This document shows, piece after piece, positions 23,701 to 35,632 of a stretch of DNA of 64,000 nt. The stretch's first letter is position 1. Each line of letters begins with the position of its first letter. Below the pieces are notes generated by a model. It did no database searches. It saw only the letters and a list, made by a program, of their open reading frames with translations, and was not told the origin of the DNA. The stretch is from assembly GCF_026212465.1 (NCBI RefSeq), contig NC_080047.1, forward strand, positions 42,101,422 through 42,165,421, written 5' to 3'. The position numbers and the translations under genes are program-made. The DNA is from Amaranthus tricolor (taxonomy: Eukaryota; Streptophyta; Magnoliopsida; Caryophyllales; Amaranthaceae).

Positions 23701-26700
23701 ATTTATTACTGTGCTTTTCCGTGGTGGTTGTTTCCAGGAAATATTTGAGCGATATGATAGGGATAGAAGTGGCAAGATAGATGCTTCAGAACTGCGTGAT
23801 GCACTGTATGGTCTTGGGTTTTCTGTTTCTCCTGTAATCTTGGATATGCTTGTCTCTAAGTTTGATAAGACAGGGGGGAGGAGCAAGGCCATTGAATATG
23901 ATAACTTCATCGAGTAAGTAGCCTGTTTTGATGGTTTATCAACTGTTATAGATTATAAATGTTTCAGAGACCGCATATCACTACATTCTGCTAACAATTT
24001 TAATTGTGTTTTCTCTGTACTGCAGGTGCTGCCTTACAGTGAAGGTAACCTTTTGTTCTTCTGTTTTCTGTTTATTTGTTGTATTTTATGCAATGCAATG
24101 CCTCTCTACCTGACATATAATTGTTTATGCATTTTGTATTGATAAAAATTCAGCCTGAAATTCTGTTTGAAGTTGCGTGTTCTTAATTTCTTGCTTACTT
24201 TGATCCTTTTTTTTAGAATGCATTCTTGTTTTCAAGCTTTACTTATAAACTGCTATGCGTCTGTAAATAACCGCACAAAACTAAGAGTACATTTGTTTTG
24301 GTTTCTTTTATCCCTTCAATTTATAAAAAATTGGGAAGGAGGGTGCTGGTTGGGTGGGTGGGAGAGTCACTGGGTGTTGTTTGGAGCTTGGGGAGGGTTA
24401 TGGTTGAATATAGAGATTAAAGTTGTCTAGAAGATGTCATTACTTCTGAGTATTACTCATCGCGACTTCAAAACTTTCAGCTGATTAGACTTGGCTGGTA
24501 AGGATGTTGTAGCCATAGTGCAAAGACAAGGTCGTATCGTAAAGGTTTTCGAATTTGCCGAACTGATATTACCCATATTGTAAAGGTGTGAAAAAAACTA
24601 CGTTTTAGGACGTCTCAACTTGCAAGCGATATTTTATGGTTTAGGCCGAAATTTGGCGATATGATAATCGCATCACCGCGTTACCGTATTACCGTGTCCA
24701 TTACCACGCTCGTGACTGTTACAATATTTTTGTATCATGGTTGTATCAGAACGTGTGCAGCGTAATAGTTGCTTCCTTAAAAAGTAATTTGCTGGGTTTA
24801 ATCCAGGAAAGCAGTCAAAAGACAATTTGTCCAACCCCACTCTTTTAACAATCATTGGGCTGTGTCCAAAGTATGAAGTATTCTTTTGAAGTTCTTATTT
24901 CCCACATTTTAATAAGTAGATGTGGACGTAGAAGCACTATATTATATTGATAGTTCACTTTAATTCATATATTGTAACAAAAGACTAAACCAGAAGTCTT
25001 TGTGTATTCAGCTTAAACAGTGAATCAACAACTCCAATAAAAATTCACTTGTTTACACTAGACATCAAAGTACATATTTCACACTAAAGATCATTAGTCA
25101 ATAAAAATTAGATACACTAGAATATGAATGAAAGGATGAATGATAGTTATAGATTAAATATGAATTTGATCACTCCAAAGTTAAAAAAAGTGTTGATCAG
25201 AGCCTCATAATGAAAACTTGACTTCTGTGCTCACCCTATTTTCTTGAAACAATTACATTGGAGCCTCAGTCCCCAAATTTTTATTTAACTATTAGTTTTT
25301 GCGTACTCTTTCGTTTCAATGAATTAGCCCTATATACTTTTGGCGTTGAGATTAAGAAGTTAGGTATAGTGGGTTTAAAATCACAGGGTATTAAGAAATA
25401 AGAGAGAATGTAGAGAGTAAAAGTGGTGGAGTCATGTCCAAAAATAAAAATAAGGCAAATTCGTTTGGACTAAATGAAAAATGAGGCAAGTTCATTGAGA
25501 TAGAGGAGTAATGGCCAATAAGGGTACAAGAATTGTGGTTTCTTTCCTATTACTAATTGGTGGGCAAATCTTTCCACTTTAACAACCCCTTTTGTGGCAC
25601 TAGCAACTGTTTTTTTTTTCTTGGAAAATAAAATAAGTTTATTAAATAAAATAGGTACTAGAATAAAAAAAGGGTAGAAGAATAAAGCATTCGGTTTTCT
25701 TTATTGAGGTCAGGGCATAGTAAAACCAGTTGTTGAAGAGAAAATTGAAGAGAGAGAAATTTGACACTTGTAAAAACCAAAACAACATACCCTGATCTTA
25801 ATTCTCAATATCAAGTGCATAATTTTTGGCTTGTAATAACAAAAAGGTTGTTTCCAATTATCAATTGATTATATAGATCATCTTCAATTTTACATAAATA
25901 AGAGACACATAATTTAATGAGCCCATTTTACTAGTCTATTATAATCATAGAAACCTCGAACATGGAACGTAACCTTGTTCCACGACACCCAAACACCCAT
26001 CTCTAATAACTAGCAAAACGCGTCCCCAATCGCTCGAGGTGTCGTCTTTTGGGCTTCCATTTAGAAATTCAAGGAGAGAGAAGGGAGGAAATCATGAGAT
26101 AAAGCCTTAAAGGCGAAAAAGTTTTTTAAAAAACAAAATGTTGAAGCACAAAAATCAATTTTATTTTCTTTTGATATTTACTTTACATTTTATACATAAT
26201 GTATCTAGTATCTAGTCGTTTTCGAGTCACTCTTGGTTGAGTTCCACTTTTCCGTTCCCATCCCATGTACCAAAACAAATTGCCTTCCGGGTAACAATGA
26301 TCATAATCCTAAACCAAAGACTTATAAATATTTGGCTACATTCAAAATGGAAATTTGTAAGAACCAAAAGCTGTTAGAACTTTAAGCAATATTCCAACTG
26401 ACAGTTTAATACATATAGGAAAATGAAAATCAAAATTTGAACATGAAAGTTGAAGTATTCGAATGTTGGGAGATTATATTTGAAGAACTCCATTTAAGAT
26501 TTTTAACTTTCAACATTAGAATACTTCTTTACATGAAAGTTCTTTTCAAGAACTCATGCGGTAGTTTAAGCCCCACGAAAGCGAATTTGGAGTAGTCTAG
26601 AATATGGTGGTTGATCCTTGTTTTGGTGTATTTGCAGGGTCTAACCGAGAAGTTCAAAGAGAAGGACAAGAATTACAGTGGCTCGGCAACTTTTACTTAT

Positions 26701-26742
26701 GAGGATTTCATGCTCACGGTTTTACCTTTTCTAATAGCGTAA
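20795..26742 (+). CDS. Penta-EF-hand calcium-binding protein, CML49/CML50-like
   Basis: Probable Ca2+ sensor of the PDCD6/ALG-2 (penta-EF-hand) type. Exons: 20795-21350, 23589-23635, 23738-23913, 24026-24044 (a 19-nt micro-exon) and 26638-26742, giving 300 aa with frame preserved. Residues 1-125 are disordered and rich in Pro, Tyr, Gln and Ser, with a repeated YGSHQPPTAQ. EF-hand 1 has the loop D142-Q-D-G-S-G-x-I-x-x-x-E153 and EF-hand 2 the loop D208-R-D-R-S-G-x-I-x-x-x-E219. Both keep the acidic residues needed for Ca2+. Later hands (around KFDKTGG and KDKNYSG) are degenerate, as in the family. The start is the first ATG before the PNPSNYSYSQPYG stretch. A paralogue on the opposite strand at 43123-46318 shares exon lengths. 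The Pro/Tyr-rich N terminus may mediate membrane or protein contacts, which is an inference. Confidence 0.88.
21351..23588 (+). other. First intron of the CML gene at 20795
   Basis: A 2.2-kb intron bounded by G|GTTAG and GTGCAG|GC. A 96-codon open frame at 22871-23161 lies inside but matches no family I recognise and is probably chance. No clear transposon ends were found. Confidence 0.7.
24500..24750. repeat. Degenerate ACG/GTTACC-rich dispersed repeat
   Basis: It is rich in short motifs such as GGTCGTATCG, ACCGCGTTACCGTATTACC and GTTAC. Similar short-motif clusters occur at 29240-29275 and 30690-30770. These resemble subterminal repeats of non-autonomous DNA transposons, but no terminal repeats or target duplications could be fixed. 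It lies in intron 4 of the CML gene. Confidence 0.4.
25316..25508. mobile_element. Stowaway-like MITE
   Basis: It is flanked by TA on both sides (25314-25315 and 25509-25510). The termini are inverted: CTCTTTCGTTTCAATGAATT from the left and CTCCTCTATCTCAATGAACT read from the right. At 193 bp, with TA duplication and CTCYYTC-type ends, it fits Stowaway (Tc1/mariner-derived) elements. It sits in the 2.6-kb intron 4 of the CML gene. Confidence 0.75.
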
Positions 26743-28184
26743 TAGGCCTGTATGTTCATTGATTACTCTTCTGTTTGTATAATAGTATTTGGAATTATGT
26801 AATTTTCATGCTTGGATGTTGTGGCTAGATGCATCAAGATATGAAACAAACTCTGTCTCCAGTTGGAGCTGGTTTGATGAGTGTATATGATGTGGATTTT
26901 CGTCCCTTTTCATGATTGTATCTTGTATAAAAGATTTTAGAATTATCGAAGCTCTTATTTTCCGTTGCCAAATGCCAATGATGTGATGCAGCCCTTCCGC
27001 TCTTGCTAACGACAAGAATTGGGTGAAATGTCGCGTTTTAATGGTTGCAAACCGTGTTTCTTATATGCAGAACCCTGACAGTGTCCAATGTGATGTCGGG
27101 ATCTTGGTTTACCTACTAAAATCCCATCAACGGCTGTATGGCTGTCTTTGTGCTCGGGGGAGCAGCTTTCTGAATGCAAATCTTGAGTAATTCTATAAAT
27201 TCAAAGTCTCTTCTAGAATTGTGTTGATCTTTTAATCTTGCTTTCAGTAATGATGTGATTCCTCACTTGCTAATTCTGATCTTTGCCAAATACATCCCTC
27301 TGGGAAGTTTCTAATGCCGCCGACTGCAACTTCATTGTATTATTTTTAAGATTGTACTTAAAAATTTTTGTATTGATCATGCCTATTTATCACAGGGTCC
27401 TGTCTGCTAAGAAAGAGGGTGGATAACGGCAAAAAAAGGTCTGCAAAGGCGGACGGATTTTAAAAAATCGAGTTCGAGGGTAAATTTTTATAAGAATGTT
27501 TGCTACTTACTCAAATCCGTCCATGAACACCTTAAGTATAAGACTATCTTACCAGAAAACAAAGCTATACAATTAACTAATTTTTTTAATTGATCACTTT
27601 AAGAGTGTAAACTGTAAAATAGTCAAAGTTATAAGTAATCGCTTGGCTGTAAAAAGTGACCACTTAAAAAATGTAAGTGTTCACTCTAAACTCTGAGGTT
27701 ATAGTTGTTTACTTTTACATATTGTAAGTGATCGCTTTAAAATTATAAGTTATCATTTATGATTATATATGTTATTTTTTTATTTATATGCTTTAAGTTG
27801 ATAAAAAATGATCAATTTAAGGTATAATTAATGATTTTAAGATCATAAATGATCATTTTAAAATTATAAGTAATTATTTTAAGACTTTAAGTATCTGTTA
27901 GCCCATCAATATATTCTCACCGTGAATTAGTCTTATTTGAGAATTTGTGTAAAGTAATTATAGCCATTTTCATTAATTTTAAATCAATAATGTAAATAGC
28001 AGTAATAAACTAAACAATGAAAAATATTAGAAATTATATATTATAATCACACCTGGCTGTTACAGTCTAAACAGATGTCATAACTCATAAGAACATTAAC
28101 TGAAATCTCACGGTGGAGAAGGATTTGGAGAAAAGCCGTACAATAATCAGATAATGACGTGGCCGGTTTCGGAGGTTCACAATT
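26743..28184. other. Intergenic region between the CML and TMEM120-like genes
   Basis: The first part is the 3' UTR of the upstream gene. A MITE-like element lies at about 27535-27945. The final part is the promoter of the TMEM120-like gene. No additional coding frame is supported and no TATA box was convincing. Confidence 0.7.
27535..27945. mobile_element. MITE-like element with degenerate internal tandem repeats
   Basis: The left end ATAAGACTATCTTACCAGAA is an imperfect inverted match of the right end (ATAAGACTAATTCACGGTGA on the minus strand). The interior is built from about ten degenerate units of roughly 20-25 bp of the form TTATAAGTGATCATTTTAAA. The segment at 18505-18662 has the same ingredients, so both probably belong to one family. 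Confidence 0.5.
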
Positions 28185-28349
28185 AACTTCATTCAACTAC
28201 CTTTGTTTCTCTCTCCATCTCTTCTCCTTCTTCTTCCCCTTTCTCTCTCCTCCCGATCTCCGCTTTCTCTCTCCTGTCACTCACACTTTCTTATATCTCA
28301 TCGTCGCCGGAACAGAGCCGGAAATAGTTCCGACTAACAGTTCTCCTCG
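28185..28349 (+). promoter_or_regulatory. Non-coding first exon (5' UTR) of the TMEM120-like gene
   Basis: A strongly pyrimidine-rich leader (CTTCTCCTTCTTCTTCCCC and similar) ends at a good donor, CTCCTCG|GTATGTT. The next exon begins at 29553 exactly at ATGGGAG after TTTCTCAG. The coding start would therefore be at the 5' edge of exon 2. The transcription start is approximate. Confidence 0.6.
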
Positions 28350-29239
28350 GTATGTTCCTCTTCCCTCTTGTTTGTCTTTGCGTATTGCCTAATTTATTAC
28401 TGTTGTTTTCGAACTTTTGTAGTAATCAATTGCTTCTTACGGTTTATCAATGTTTCAACTAAATTATATATATATTCTGCTTAGTTTGGGTGTTAATTCA
28501 TGATTCCTAGTATTTATATAATTATATTATTGCATAGTTTATTGGACGTTGATGAAGTTCTTTTAAGTTGAGCGATTCGAATTTTTTTTAGAAATATGGA
28601 GTGATTATTGATATTTTCAATAAAATATTAGAATAATTATTCAGTCCTGCTAATAAGATTAAGTTAATGCAATAATGTGATGCTTTGAAAATGATAGTTT
28701 TTGTTCTTAATTGTTAGTATGAGTAGGTTTTGTTATGTATGATTAGGATTATGGTTTCTGCGTGTGTCAATATGCAATGTTCTTGGGATAGGTTATAGAG
28801 GAATGCAAAGGACTTTATAATTCAAATAGACTTTAATTTTGATTTAATGAACTCATAAACATAATTAGAGTTTGTAACTTTGAACTTCTCATGTCTTAGG
28901 ACTTTCATTGACGGAATGTACATGTCTTTGAATCGTTTATGAGTTGATTTGTGAGTTTGAATCCCTTTTTTATGATTAGAGGTTTTAGAAATGCAATAGG
29001 ATTAGATACATCTACGAATTTTGGGAAAAGAATGCTACAAAATTTTGATGTGTAGGATTAGTTAAGTTTGAAGGATGAAACTAATCCTTATTCCTTCCTT
29101 TTGTTTAATTTTGTGAGGACTAAATTAGAAGAGGATTTATTCTAAGAGTTGTAAACCCTAATTTGATTTAGGTTAACTCAAGGTAATCCCATGAAGACTA
29201 GTTTCATGAGTGTACCTTTTAAGTATGTGCATAGTATAA

Positions 29240-29275
29240 AATGCGGTACGATCGCGATCACGTAACGGGGAAGTA
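29240..29275. repeat. GGTACGATCGCGATCACGTA short-motif cluster
   Basis: A small CG-rich cluster in the AT-rich first intron of the TMEM120-like gene (28350-29552). It resembles the clusters at 24500-24750 and 30690-30770. It is a fragment with no clear ends, and the rest of that 1.2-kb intron shows nothing notable. Confidence 0.35.
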
Positions 29276-29552
29276 ATTTGTAGGCTTGATCAAATGCCTC
29301 AAAATTTTGTTCAAACCTTAAAACAATTTTACCCTTCTGAGTTCGGGCTTGCCTTCACTATTAGTTTTATAGGTGTAGTCATTCTCCAATCATTGATAAT
29401 TATATTCTCTCCTTTACTGAAAATTTTGTTGAATTTGGGTTATTTGTATGTGTGTAGAGTCCTTGGATAAACTCTTGCAATGTTCATGCTATTCCAATAA
29501 AACATAATTTGTTTTCTTCTAAATCATCAAAATGTTGCTAGCAATTTCTCAG

Positions 29553-32500
29553 ATGGGAGATCAACCAGAACCAAAGATGAAAATTGAGGAGGAAGTGCAG
29601 AAGGTAGTAGAGCAAGCAAAGGAAGTGCAAGAAGTAGCATCATCATTGATTTCCAAGTCATTAAAGGAAGAGAAAGATCTTCAACAACGTGCTCTTTCAC
29701 TCGATGCATCCATTACTAAACTTGGTCGCTCAATCAGTTCTCTCACACGTGATGGTCAAATCGATTCTAGGCTAGCAGAGAAGGTTTTCCATCAATCACT
29801 TTAGAGTTGATTTTATGTTTTAGCTTTTGATGTATACTAGTGTAATTGGAATTTGATTCCATATTTATGGTGCAGCTTGAGGAAGAATTGAATAGAGCAA
29901 AATGTATTTTTTCGGATGGAGACGCTTCATCATTTCTTCCTGGCAAAGTAGAGAGTGCGTGTCTTATTGTTCTCTCATTTTGTATCTTTGTAATTTACTT
30001 CTTGTAAATTACTTTGTTTATGCTTTTTTTCATAGGTAAGTTTTTAAAGATGTTTCTTGGTCCTATTAATGTGCGCGCTATGAGAAAGGATGTGCAGTTG
30101 AAAGTCAAGGAGGAGTACAATAAACGGAAAGTAAGCTTTTAGTGTTGATAATTTATTTATTCATTTGGCCTACGTGTCTTTAGTCAACGGAACGTGCTGA
30201 ATTTAAAACAAAAGTTTGACTATGCAAGTAGATTTCTATATGATTCCTCTAGCAATAAAACTAAGTTTGTGAAAGAAAAACTTTTGAAGGTGCAAGGAGC
30301 AATCTAACTTGAGCTTTTTAAACTGGCCAATCTGAAGAAGGATAAGGGAGGAAGGGGAGGAAGAGGGGGGTTCCCATGCTGTATTGTATTCCCGTGTCGA
30401 AATTTTTGGTCTCAATATGATTTTTTTATTCTTGATGATATCCTCCTTTTGGCTTGGTCTATGTTGTATTTGCATAAACATTCTTGATTTTGATTTGGCC
30501 AATTTTATTCATCTCGTCAAATACTCGGTCTTAATTATACTTCCTTGAACATCATCACTTGGTAAATTTTATTCATTTTTTTAGCCATGATTTCATGAAA
30601 ATCAAAATGGTTTTGATGTGGCTTTGATTTGTTTCTTTTCAAGAGACTCTGGTTGTATCGTTGGTAAGTGGTTTTATGTATAGCATTGTGCAAAAATACG
30701 GTTTTGGTCACAATCGCATAACGGTTGCAAAACGGATATCGCAATCAATACGGATATGATAATTCTAGCAATTCTTTCATATGAATAGATTTGGTTTGCT
30801 AGAATTATTTGCATGACATGTTTGAACTCATAATACTTGCGTTTAACACTTTTGGGTAACATTTTACCAATGAATTAAACCGAAGAGGGATTTTTCAAGA
30901 ACTCAGTGACAGGTTTATGTTTTATTACCTTTTTATGCAATTCCAAGTCCCAATGGCTAGCTGGCTATACAATTATTTGGTTGTTAATCAATCTTCAATT
31001 TTTTGATGCTACTTCTACTATAGGTATCAAATTTAAAAATATGATTTGTGAATAAGCAGTGAGTTTGTAGTTATTTATCCATTTTTATAAGTGGGGGGAG
31101 GGGCTACTTTGACCCATCTTTGAGTATTGACCGTTACTAATGGAGAGACTTATTTAGAAGTACAATTTGGTGGAAAGGAGTTCTTCCATTTATATGGGGG
31201 ATGGTAGAGAAATAAGGTGATAATGAAAGAATTCCTCAGTGATAAAATTGTAGTTTTCAAGCTTTGAACTAGATAGCCGACTGTTGAGGGACAAAAGGCA
31301 AGGGTTAGTAATGGTGAGTCAAAACACATTATCACCTTGAAGTAATGAACCATTCCAGAACTATTTTCTTACTGACCTTCTCTGAGGTTAAGTGCTAACA
31401 TGCATATAACTTATCTTGTCCATACAACTGCAGGATGCTTTTTCTAGAACTTCTGAGCAGAAAGAATTAATTGTTCCTACTATAATGAGTATTGGCAAAC
31501 AAGAAGCCACACATATGATATTTTAGCTTATTATACTATGATGTCATCTCCATTATATGTCATAAAGTACAATGTATTTTGCTTTGTACTTACATGGTGA
31601 AATATGATTTTTGCACCTGTGGTTACTTTCTTACCTATGGGTGGGTTATATCTATGGCCTCCGTATATTTTCCTTTCATATTCTTTTGGTCTCATTTAGC
31701 CACTCCTCTTTTTATCTAGGTTTTTTTTAGTGAACTTAAAATAATCATTACATTTTGTTTGAACAGGACAAAATTGCTTTTTTGTTTCTTCTTTTTCCCT
31801 CAATGCTACTGATTCTTAGATCTTGGATTTGGGATGGCTGCATGCCCGCTTTTCCAGTTCAATTGTATCAGGTACAGGCTTCTTATGGCAGCATATCCTC
31901 AATAATCAATATTGTTTCACTGTTACTTAAGTTATGTACGCCTTTTCTGTTCTTTGTCAGGCTTGGCTTTTATTCCTTTATACAGGTTTGGCTTTAAGAG
32001 AGAATATCTTGAGAGTGAACGGAAGTGATATTCGTCCATGGTAGTTTCTTTACCTTCTTTATATTTTGCATTCTTGTTGTTTTTGCTTCAAATTTTGTTA
32101 TTTTGTGGCAGCCGATGTCAACTTCTTGTTTGTGTATGATTGCTGTATATGAACTGTGCATTGAGTCATCGACTGCAATGTGTTTTATCTTGGAATTTGT
32201 GTTTTAAGAGTTTTTGGTTGTTTCTCTTACGTGAATTCACTGTTTTCTATTCCTTTGAAGTTATCAACAACTATGTTGTGCGTAGTTAGATGCTGCCTGG
32301 TTCACGTTTTCTACATAGTTAGTGGTGCTCATTTAGTCAATACTAATAGTGGGGCATGAAAGAATTGGTCTGAACCTTGTGTAATGTGTTTTACCTATAA
32401 AGCTGCATTGAAGTTTAATCCCTTCCATATTATATTAATTTTTTTGGTTCTTTTTACGCTCTCTCAGTGTGTGCAGTTTACTCTCAAGGCTAATTAACTA

Positions 32501-35427
32501 GTTGCTGCTACTTGCTGCTATATGCAGAGAGAGGATTTTTGGGGAGGGGGGAGCTTTGTCATCTATGATACCTTGACCTAAGTGTTGTGTCTGACATGTG
32601 CCTGAGATTCTTGACTTGTTAATGCCTGAAATTTTGGGATATGAGGTCAGTGTCCAAATTTGGACACGAACACGTACATTGCAATATTTATATCTATTAT
32701 TATAGTATGAATATGTATTTAATAAAATAACTAAATATAAAATATAAATTTATTTCTGTGAACTTAAAAGGAGCAAAGCCATAAAATACTTGATGCTACT
32801 ACTTGTTTTACGTCAAAATATAAGGTAAAGATAAAGATATCTAGGTATTTGTGTGGAGGCTGGGTTCGACACGTGCCCCGTGTTTGACTACACAGGGCCA
32901 GATTCGACCTATGTTCTGTGTCTGTGTCGTGTCAACACGGGTATGGCAACTCACTTCAGGTCCCTTCCTTTAGAGCACTGTTCCTGTATTAAATAAAGTT
33001 CTCTGTTACTGTTCATATGTTGCTGACATGCATCACCCAACCATGGAGATTGGAGACATGTTCCTGTTTAATTATTTCTTTTCAACTTTTTATTAAATCC
33101 TAGAAATGGAGGAAAGCAGTTTATTTTTATTAATTGCTCCGATATTTATGTAAGATAGTAGGCTTACTATTTAGGAGTACTTCATTTTGGAGTAAAACAG
33201 ACACATGATGCTCGAAAAACAAGGACTTGTTTCTTAACCGGAGCTCTTAATGGAGTCAATTGTAGTGCATTGAAGTGTTTTTTTTTTGTAACTTCAAGAT
33301 TCCAAAATGGAAATAGTTAACGGTGAAACCTGGATATCAAAGCAACGTTATGTTAAATCACTGGGTAATGGCACAATTTCCTTAGACGTGGCAATGAGTG
33401 ACACCACCTCAATGAAGTTTTGTATCATGTCCACAGCTGGATAAAGGCGGTCAACATTTTATATCCTCTCTAAAATAATGATCTGATCTGAGCACACCTT
33501 TGGAGTGGTTCCAGACCTCTCTTTTTTATGTAACCTGGTTAAGCTTAAATGCTTTTATAATTATAGCACTCCCAAAAACAATTTCCTGACAAATGCCAGT
33601 AAATCATAAAAATACTGTAATATGTAGATACATGTAACTTGAACAAAGCTAGCAAAAAGAATTGTAGATGAGCTTACTTTGTTGCTTTGTTGGAATGTTT
33701 GTTGAATGCTTTGGTCAGTTAGAACCTTCAAGAGTCTCCAAAGTCCAAATTTGAGATATTCTTTTTGTTGTTTTTCCATCAACTGGAAGCATTATTATGT
33801 TCTTTCTTATATGTTGTGTATTTTTTTTTCTATTTCCCTTTACGGGAAGGGGGTGGCCGGGTGGGGGTGGGGTTCTTTTGTGTCCTATCCACTCTGAAAC
33901 TCCAATATTGGGCAACAATCTACAGAATGTAGTAACCATGCGTAAACTCTGCAGGTGGATATATCATCATTACTGTGCAATGGTAATGGCTCTTGTGAGC
34001 CTTACTTGGGAAATTGAAGGTCAACCTGAATGTGCACAGAAGCAGGTCAGTTTTTTAAAATGCTTCATGGCCATGGAATATGATCTGTTATAAAATCTCA
34101 TCCCATTTGTTATAAAATGAGATTACCGTAAGCGCATTAAAATCTTATCTCATTTGTGTTGAATAACCCTTTTTTCATTATACATAGTATGTCATGGTCA
34201 TGGAAGGGTGTGAACGTAATTGAATTGCTATTTTTGTTGAACTTATCCCAGATTGTCCCCCTTAGTGGTTATTGTCATTGATGATAACAAGTTAGGTAGC
34301 TGATCAGAATTATTTGTTCAACTGCATTTTTGGACGTGCATATTCCTGGATTCTTCAGAGTTAAAGGCCTTTTAGGATCTGTTTCACCAATTTGTTTTTG
34401 GTTGTAATAAAGTTCCGATCACTTCAGTACAGTTCTGAAAAGATATTTCCATCATTTGGACTCACATTCTCACTATTTAATAAAGTTTTAACTTGTTTAG
34501 GAGAAAATGGGGTCACCCTTTGCATACAGTTATACATAGGGCCTTAAAAAATAGACCCGACCTTCAATGCCGGCCAAAATCGACCTGTATTCGACCCGTT
34601 GGTTGACCCGAGGTGTGGCGACCTGTAATCGACCGAAACTTGACCTGATGTTGACCCGTAACCCGACATGTACTCGATTATTTTAGACCCATAATCGACC
34701 AATACCCGACTCGAGAACAACCTGTACCCGAGATTAACCTGACAATGTGGTTTATTCGAACTCGATTTTCACCGAACTTGTTACAACTCGAATCCACCTT
34801 TAACCGATAGGTACTCAACATAATCCCACCCGAAATGACCCATGATCCATGCCCAAGATTAACCCGACAATGTTGTTAACTAAACTCAATTTACACCCGT
34901 CCTGTTACAACTCAACCCATATGCACTTGACATAATCCCACCCGAAATGACTCGAAACTCGTAATTGACCTAATTCGCAATTGACAAAAATTATCAGACC
35001 CTGTGCAATTAGTAACTAATATTTTTAGGGAGGTAGTTTTTAGGGAGTGGAATAGTGGAAATGAAAATGACAACCGTAACGGTTGAAGGCGAAGAGGCCA
35101 TGTGTCTTATTCAGTTTCATGATTTTTTATTTTTATTTTTATTTAATTTTTTTTTAAAAAAACTTCTGTAAGAATCCTTTATACCCATTTACAATTTCAA
35201 GGTCCTTTCACAAAAATAAAAGATACTTACAATTTCATTTCATGTTTTTTTTTAAAAAAAACTGTTGTAAGAATCCTTTCACAAAAATATGAGCTAGACT
35301 AAGGAAAGAATAAGGGATAGACTTAAGCCGTGTGATTCATATTTATTCCTCTTATTTTATTACACTTTTCATTTTAATTTGTCTCACTAATTTTATTTTA
35401 TTTTATTTTTGACAATGGTCTCACACA

Positions 35428-35518
<91 letters not shown>

Positions 35519-35591
35519 GTTATTGTTATTGTTATTGTTATTGTTATTGTTATTGTTATTGTTATTGTTATTGTTATTGTTGTTGTTGTTG

Positions 35592-35632
<41 letters not shown>

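Noticed and set aside
31434..31461. Possible extra exon of the TMEM120-like gene after CTGCAG (DAFSRTSEQ)
   Set aside because: The preceding exon (ending YNKRK) joins directly to the exon starting DKIAFLF and matches the family. Including this segment adds residues not expected there, and it lacks a good donor.
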